Positions 39,701 to 41,077 of a stretch of DNA of 41,077 nucleotides are shown piece after piece. The DNA is from Streptomyces sp. A 4/2 (GTDB taxonomy: Bacteria > Actinomycetota > Actinomycetes > Streptomycetales > Streptomycetaceae). The notes under the pieces are model-generated. The model saw nothing but the letters and a program-made list of their open reading frames with translations. It was not told the origin of the DNA and ran no database searches. A program made the translations under genes and the position numbers. The stretch is taken from positions 1-41,077 of the forward strand of contig NZ_CALNVW010000013.1 of the NCBI RefSeq assembly GCF_940670765.1. The letters are read 5' to 3'. Position 1 is the first letter of the stretch. Every line of letters begins with the position of its first letter.

Positions 39701-41077
39701 GGTCCAGCCGTCCGGGAGCTGGTCGTCCGGCGTGCGGGTGTAGTCGGGCGCGAAATCGTCCTCGGTGAGGGCCGCCAGTGCCGCTTCGGTCGATTCCCTG
39801 GTGACGTGCGGGGCGTGGTCCTGGGACCGGCGGGCGGCCAGGAGTTCCAGTACACCGGGTTCGTCGAAGAGCCCGGCGTGCGTGTTGCGGCGCAGCGCGG
39901 CCTCGACGTCCGACGTGAGCAGCGGGTTCGGTGTCCCGCCCTGCTCGTGCGGGGCGTCCCAGGAGTCGGTGGACTGCGGTACCGGGCGCCGGTGTTCGAG
40001 GACCTGGCGTACGAGGTCCTGGCGGCCCGCGTCCGGATCCACGTCGAGGCCCAGCAGCTGGGCCGCCGCGTCCTCGGTGCTCTGCGTGGACAGCGCTCCG
40101 ATGTCCGCGCCGTCCTCCCGCTGGCCGGGCCGCTTCGTCGGGCGCAGCTCCACGGTGAACCGGGTCTTGGGCAGCCGGCCGTTCTCGTTGGCCTCTTCCG
40201 GGGAGTTGTAGGTGTCGTCGATGTGGTCCTGTACGTCGGACAGCTTCTCGCGCAGTTCGGCGAGGGCCAGCGGGTCCATGCCCCTCGGGTAATGGACGAT
40301 CCGGGTGAGGTTCAGCCCGCGGTCGCCGTTGGCGAACACCACGTGCGAAACCCGGAAGTCGGCGAGCCCGCCGGACGCCCTGGCGTAGGTCATCGGGGTC
40401 TCGGAGGTGGTCGCCGCGATGTCGTGCGCGTCCCACTCCGGGTGCGGCTGGAAGCGCGTCGGACGGAACCAGCGGTGCTCGCCGTCCTTCACGACGCCCT
40501 GCATCCGGACACCGCCCGCCGAGCCCTCCCACAGGTAGCCGCCGTCGGGCAGCACTTCGAAGAGGCCGTTGGCCAGGGCGTTGTCGTGTGCGTCCCGTAC
40601 GGCCTCGCGCAGGTCACCGGGGGTCCACACCTCCGGGAACAGCGTCCGCGGATGGCTGCCGAGACCGTCATGAGTGATCACCTCGGGCGAGTCGCCCTGG
40701 CCGATCTTGAGGATCGCCCTTCCCGGTCCCGTCGGCGGGTTCCGGAACCACACTTCGGCCCGGCGCACGCCGTTGAAGTCGGGGTCCGACAGCTTGTCGA
40801 AGCGGATTCCGCGGTCCGTCTGGGCCAGCTCGCGCCGGTCCTCGCTGTGCGCGTACTGCACCCCGGTCAGCGTCGAGGGGTCACCGCGCAGCACGAACCG
40901 CATCGACGTCTCGCTGAACGCGGGTTCGTCGGACAGCTCGCGGGGCGGCGGCGGTTCGAGGTGGGTGGGCGGCTGCAGGCCTCTCTGGTCGGGGTGGGGG
41001 GCGAAGTCGATGATGGTGCCGGTGGCGCCGGCGGTGCCCTTGATGCGGACGCCTTGGTAGACGCCGTCGAAGGTCAG
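27407..41077 (-). CDS. Giant modular protein with tandem snapalysin-like metzincin and EndoU-like regions (5' end off window)
   Basis: At least 4,556 residues; the start lies beyond 41077. The frame is unbroken to TGA 27409. The protein is a tandem array with a period of about 1,210 residues. Each full module runs in order: (a) a metzincin core, WERAFAVERTELSDGS...HETGHLLGFQDQYRE...HSLMSG, with zinc ligands His, His and Asp and a Met-turn as in snapalysin (M7); (b) an EndoU-like region, NGTYQAG...MFPDHWS...GVYQGVRIKGT; (c) a beta domain, TGVHY...HPNGTQWA..WFKDPNL; (d) a second EndoU-like region, LFPDRWS...GVRMHGHVRDGEHLW; (e) a strand-helix domain ending in SDV...DEPGVKGLL; (f) a long helical domain, FVRRMTE...FSSYL; (g) a Pro-rich linker. 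Protease motifs lie at 37619-37633, 33989-34003 and 30344-30358. No signal peptide or membrane helix is visible in this part. It could be surface-bound, secreted or toxin-like. The EndoU likeness is from pattern only. Confidence 0.85.
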   Translation of the reverse strand: MTFDGVYQGVRIKGTAGATGTIIDFAPHPDQRGLQPPTHLEPPPPRELSDEPAFSETSMRFVLRGDPSTLTGVQYAHSEDRRELAQTDRGIRFDKLSDPDFNGVRRAEVWFRNPPTGPGRAILKIGQGDSPEVITHDGLGSHPRTLFPEVWTPGDLREAVRDAHDNALANGLFEVLPDGGYLWEGSAGGVRMQGVVKDGEHRWFRPTRFQPHPEWDAHDIAATTSETPMTYARASGGLADFRVSHVVFANGDRGLNLTRIVHYPRGMDPLALAELREKLSDVQDHIDDTYNSPEEANENGRLPKTRFTVELRPTKRPGQREDGADIGALSTQSTEDAAAQLLGLDVDPDAGRQDLVRQVLEHRRPVPQSTDSWDAPHEQGGTPNPLLTSDVEAALRRNTHAGLFDEPGVLELLAARRSQDHAPHVTRESTEAALAALTEDDFAPDYTRTPDDQLPDGWTPDRLRLAALRAARSSAPRTPDLHQPGTLTLVTTPEPGMQLTTRIDSTSLLVLGAEIVRLPQPTAPAGHTQAPGTHPNDPVTPVPPVTPVSPIGSVTHVNPVHLDAVSRALGLTPAQLHTALPVLHHAATPSEALHALETLAKRVGSGPQVGRFVRRMSELQVPAADWWDLSSYLTGRGESMLHVLGPYTPEVQRRIDEWRLSDVTHTDEATRTTAHELGVHPLALTRIARAVRLPSPSDVTRLTVDADFWQRPVPPEELALEYLVGHRTEIENLRAVIDRDRFDEVADDVLGPERHDMGESDLDYHRFLYWTGVAHEGLRPFSAIELDFLVGNWAPYRDTGPQPPPGFDPALYRRHLDELEHRRNLAKFAAVEAGRARDRTALDRARATLNQLRPYVTRHRADLRLRLAQLWSQNPMTPATPGAQTPPATPGAPTPPAQPAAPTHPVADEDIVMGEDAPVDPDGDIVMTPSPRLLHQSPPNVPPQSNSHVDGTTEPPLIEPNSSPSTPLHTQQTGPQEPPVPTLTPAAKYAVVELPPAPLPKPVIDVKSLGKAEILPPSARSRARGGAAASVWERAFAVERTELSDGSVRSDITVRVYLDVQPGATPNHVANAKEMAERGIDTYYNAPNHRLSNGDLLRVKMEFVDDPAQAHRKVRLHPDLDGKGRDNSGTWYVSEGGKNAKDKSYVIAHETGHLLGFQDQYREAKEGRPPRPVHDDHSLMSGYGIDASGLIQFDMDHLASSGQLSPTLRIVPRDLLLLSTAVDTAWSHAPGVGAGPHDKARAHIPLDVREQVLRGNVSTGATGLLAPRGPSGRFRPEPTGPRNPNGTYQAGKRPDGTDQTMFPDHWSPEEVLHATRQVYLDHVRTGSLTADRKLSGRQTFDGVYQGVRIKGTADTTGTIIDFAPHPDQNGLLPPTHLEPPPLRKPTDDPAFGDVALRFMAYGSAHSRTGVHYMLPGKVGTRARESQSILISELWTAHPNGTQWAQVWFKDPNLRGRTAQAVTTGAPAPSEWRFGDQESRHVLGADGTANSGQLLFPDRWSVSDLRNAIVEAHRGARSSGSWVEVPEGGYFWEGMHDGVRMHGHVRDGEHLWVRPSSDQPPLPHSSPEILASTAPLEFSAPKPDGTTALFSIRRVIHQDGTLGMHVTRILPHPSLDPGVHSRLVDEQLPKVSKQLAAEFNRPDPNGRRELGLITFDVKLSPTDDPKIKIPRRSELFQIMMDNADTDTLTDLMTVDATDPVRLADLLRDMADHLPPVSELPTDWQGPQGQPHHEQDRVWTSDVATSVRRTRARLLDEPGVKGLLEQHRSQESAPGPLTNTSTHTGGAENTAAGTATATDRRNAAAESLGLAPSDLTSIEMALKGSGPLRPALDALDQLAARLEAGPTGPFVRRMTEIGSPLSEWWSFSSYLHTKKGLLSDVVSMDLTGARKMLNDSRNHPPAPTSYETDIQAYALGLHPNYLTRLADAVKVRPEDVAKLGEDKSYWQQPLSPETLGQNYRDREREKQEDIRTARDRTRFNTVADQLLGADPTRAEERFRSFTHWSEAARHLGLNVFTDQRLRELAEHWQVETNSGTNPVPANFDPRKDGKVRADLLLTEELAKRSGEPLPPKLVKDLADFEWFIQFQLTNLDARYSGGVTQNATPSVTPATDPHSTQSTTTQSASTQSASTQSASTQSTSNQPHNSPNLPLHTPHASPHKAPASTPTPALTPTPTADHPVTDVPTAPIAPTPTAHYSVVEIPPHPSAPVPHPAPVTDVRSLGTAEVLPPSDLTRTKGGAAASVWERAFAVERTELSDGSVRSGITVRIHLNLQPGATENHVANAKAMATLGIDTYFNVPKHRLSNGDLLHVKLEFVNDSAQAHRTVKLHPDPDGTGRDDSGAWYVSESGAGGKDKSHVIAHETGHLLGFQDQYREATEGEPLRPVHDDHSLMSGNYIDESGLLQFSMDHLATEGELSPTLRIVPRDLLLLSTAVDTAWSHADGVGAGPHDGARAHIPLDVRDRVLRGSATTGTHGLLAPRGPAGRFRPEPTGPRNPNGTYQAGKLPDGSDRTMFPDHWSLEEVLHATRQVYLDHVRTNSLTTVPDRSTRQTFDGVYQGVRIKGTADTTGTILDFAPHPDQSGLLPPTHLEPPSPRRPDADPAFGDVVLRYLTYGSTANRTGVHFALPDKTGTFAQRKHGVHIESLWPAHPNGTQWATVLFKDPNLRGLTAKAAANNALPPLEWHQGDRENGTVFNPDGMTAAGQLLFPHHWSLPTLRDAIAGAHRTARNAGSWVEVPEGGYLWEGVHDGVRMHGHVRDGEHLWARPSTDQPLISAVSAKVLAVTDPVPVQLPKPGGGSLPFHVQRVIHEDGTLGLRITRVLEHPPLADEFHEYLRDEMLPDLREQLADDFNRLSPYRHRELNLVTFDIELSPTEDPAMELGDDSELVKIAQNNGDLSSLLSDLMPVDSIDEAGMDALLQSVRGMLPPLSERPADWQGPQGQPQHEQSPVLKSVWESDVTTSVHRNTPAGLLDEPGVRALLAQHRGQEPSSPLTRTDTDTVVSPHRLAAAAGFLKLRPSDLTSITAALQGSTPLHTAIDSLNQLAARLGVGKSTRQLVKQMTEVGVPLSEWSHFSSYLHTKGHTLSKVASMDPARAKKLYADSRAQPMPRVSDDMRFFAYTLDMHPNYLERLADALHLHPSDVLDLGEYETFRQQPHTPEALARNYGLDNHQTLEDARFARSYTRLNAVADKLLGSNPALADARFRSFMHWSDVASEGLHIFTDQRLQELVEHWRVETNDGTNQVPDDYDPRAEREQYADLMHLADKSAPVLDPAREEALDTYEQRVRDRRTQLDAQYVGGLSQNAGLPVTPPTAPHPAQQSAAPHRPHQSPPTVLSQSPVNPPQTPVTPQRPTTRGRSASAPPPLPAPVHAPAVPHAPDTPQPPVTRGRSASAPPPLLAPLPASAVPHAPDTPQPPVTRGRSASAPPPPLAPLHAPVTHRAEIRRPSPEFLNSAGYTGPIRRRRFSAERTEVQGGVAETKITVRIHLDVKDGVTPELLQATKASANSGLQKYYNDPDHRLPNGDLLRVAAEFVDTPELAHHTIALHPDPDGMGRSNDANWYLSVEKLTSDPVMPPHEIGHLLGLQDYYRDPMQGRAHWPVYDEHALMGAAYTDPLFGRSVVDQNFPIPVTSSPYLRIMPRDLLVLGTAIGAALRDTPQPTVRIPLDVRERVLRGYPRTGTVGLLAPHGAADRPRPVATGERNPNGTYQAGTHPDGSVRTVFPDHWTLEETLYAVRQVYLHEQATGGLVPTKHTPGIEPGNYHFTGEYQGVRIKGTVDGTGTVTDFAPHPDQAGLDAPRHLEIPARPEMPDHWQYLAPMPGSPAEPALGEGALHFVTYGSTHHRTGVHYALPGTGGTAAQLDQGVNIQQLWTAHPNGTQWATIWFKDPNLQGHTAQAAANNAPPPFAWQPGDRENGTVLGSDGMAAVGQLLFPSHWSTHQLWEAIVVAHRNAFANGSWVEVPEGGYLWEGVYNDVRMHGHVRDGEHLWIRPSADQPPLWPRLSEVIAVTAPVSASVHKPDLTWANFNIQRVIHGDGTLGTRITRLLRHPQLSPEEHSRLVDQQLPEVRKQLAASLSQPDPYRRRELSWVSFDVELSPTGPETGLPPHSEVYSIMRGESDMSTLMDLLAVDTTRPSGLSNVLLYLADRLPPVPQTLAGWQTPQGQPHHEQHPVWQSDVTTSLHRNTLAGVLEEPGVKGLLAQHRSQQPPVPLTNTNTNTNTHTGGNENAGTGIGTGIGTERAAAAAKALGLHPTALGSIEVALQGHAPLRPALDALHQLAARLEAGPTNAFVRRMTELNAPLFDWWHFSSHLRTRQLTMSHVVGMNLAEAKRLYSDSRTQPLPYIQPSTEVQANALGVHPRYLTRVADALHVRPEDVANLGRDKSFWQRPLSPEAMGHDYLVSERERREDVRLAREQDRFNALADELLGNEPTLAEKRFHSFMNWSGVSHLPLDIFTDQRLRELVGHWHRKTNGGTDQVPAGFNLRADGVGHADLLLAVELARMSGPLPPRLAEELTRREKHIKSQLEILDDDYEGGVSQEDGPPVTLSTEIFAALSGND
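30765..31050. repeat. 96-bp coding repeats in linker between modules 2 and 3
   Basis: Three units with an exact 96-bp offset (recognisable at 30799, 30895 and 30991) encode a 32-residue Pro/Ala/Ser repeat containing TRGRSASAPPP and HAPDTPQPPV. The high identity between units suggests recent expansion. Confidence 0.9.
30780..34441 (-). repeat. Module 2 of giant protein
   Basis: Protease motif HETGHLLGFQDQYRE at 33989-34003, followed by HSLMSGN. EndoU-like regions lie near 33525-33550 (MFPDHWS) and 32931-32975 (LFPHHWS). Its helical domain carries HFSSYLHTK. The C-terminal linker holds the 96-bp repeats at 30765-31050. It is offset from module 1 by 3,630 bp at the protease motif and from module 3 by 3,645 bp. 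Confidence 0.85.
34442..38070 (-). repeat. Module 1 of giant protein
   Basis: Protease motif HETGHLLGFQDQYRE at 37619-37633, followed by HSLMSGY. EndoU-like regions lie near 37155-37182 (MFPDHWS) and 36571-36600 (LFPDRWS). DNA around the protease and first EndoU-like region is nearly identical to module 2 over long stretches, for example around 37010-37070 versus 33390-33430. Confidence 0.85.
34671..34745. repeat. 15-bp coding repeats in linker between modules 1 and 2
   Basis: About five 15-bp units (GACTGAGTGGAAGCT and variants on plus) encode a Ser/Thr/Gln-rich STQSA repeat on minus. The type of linker repeat differs from that between modules 2 and 3. Confidence 0.9.
38071..41077 (-). repeat. 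Module 0 of giant protein (partial, at window edge)
   Basis: It begins at the window edge inside the first EndoU-like region (TFDGVYQGVRIKGT, about 41035-41075) and continues through the second (LFPEVWT, about 40621-40645), the DEPGV element, a longer variant helical domain (WWDLSSYL) and the Pro-rich linker (38095-38460). The linker has an unusual DEDIVMGEDAPVDPDGDIVM segment. A protease domain is expected just beyond 41077 but cannot be seen. Confidence 0.75.

Noticed and set aside
38071..41077. Module repetition as an assembly error
   Set aside because: The modules differ at many residues, have different linkers and each keeps the reading frame, so they are real diverged repeats. Exact copy number beyond the window remains unknown.

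Overview
The window is high-GC actinobacterial DNA and almost certainly comes from Streptomyces. The codon use is strongly GC-rich in third positions. There is a chitinase with a DasR-type operator, a sugar ABC transporter with no ATPase of its own (usual where a shared MsiK-type ATPase is used), a Scr1/DUF5753-type HTH gene paired with tiny acidic partner proteins, and a Tad/Flp pilus locus of the Streptomyces type. No rRNA, tRNA, CRISPR array or insertion sequence was seen.

Layout. (1) 1-603, minus: N-terminal part of a secreted GH18 chitinase, with a palindromic DasR-like site in its promoter. (2) 891-10265, plus: a compact Tad (tight adherence, type IVc) pilus locus. It has an unknown zinc-ribbon protein, CpaB, a TadZ/CpaE ATPase fused in frame to a TadE-like pseudopilin, a second TadE with a repeat-rich N-terminus, TadA, TadB, TadC, an Flp pilin, a TadG-like protein whose only sensible start is CTG, a lipoprotein and an OmpA-domain protein. 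No prepilin peptidase is present in the window. (3) 10473-11105: a DUF2461 protein that starts inside a perfect inverted repeat. (4) 11213-22243: a carbohydrate-acquisition locus. It has a 2-hydroxyacid dehydrogenase, two ABC permeases, a lipoprotein binding protein, a DeoR-HTH/LacI-sensor hybrid regulator, a Tat-exported beta-propeller protein, a secreted heparin-lyase-I-like polysaccharide lyase, and a DUF3311 + sodium:solute symporter pair. Matching TTTCG-type operators and a second shared motif lie before the binding-protein gene and between the lyase and symporter genes, which suggests one regulon. (5) 22361-25654: a tyrosine phosphatase, a duplicated 63-residue protein gene, a remnant of an HTH regulator, its intact paralogue, and a degenerate HATPase-like protein. 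(6) 25659-41077, minus: a membrane-anchored protein with a golvesin-like C-terminal domain, preceded by one enormous gene that runs off the window.

The giant gene is the most unusual part. At least 4,556 residues are in the window and the 5' end is missing. It is built from tandem modules of about 1,210 residues (about 3.63-3.65 kb of DNA). Each complete module carries a snapalysin-like metzincin protease core (HExxHxxGxxD plus a Met-turn), two regions resembling the C-terminal half of bacterial EndoU nucleases (FPxxW...GVxxxG), a conserved DEPGV element, a large helical domain and a proline-rich linker. Three protease modules are visible, and the downstream part of a fourth module lies at the window edge. 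It probably forms one transcription unit with the golvesin-domain membrane protein. I recognise pieces of it but not the whole, and I do not assign a function beyond a possible surface, secreted or toxin-like multi-enzyme polypeptide.
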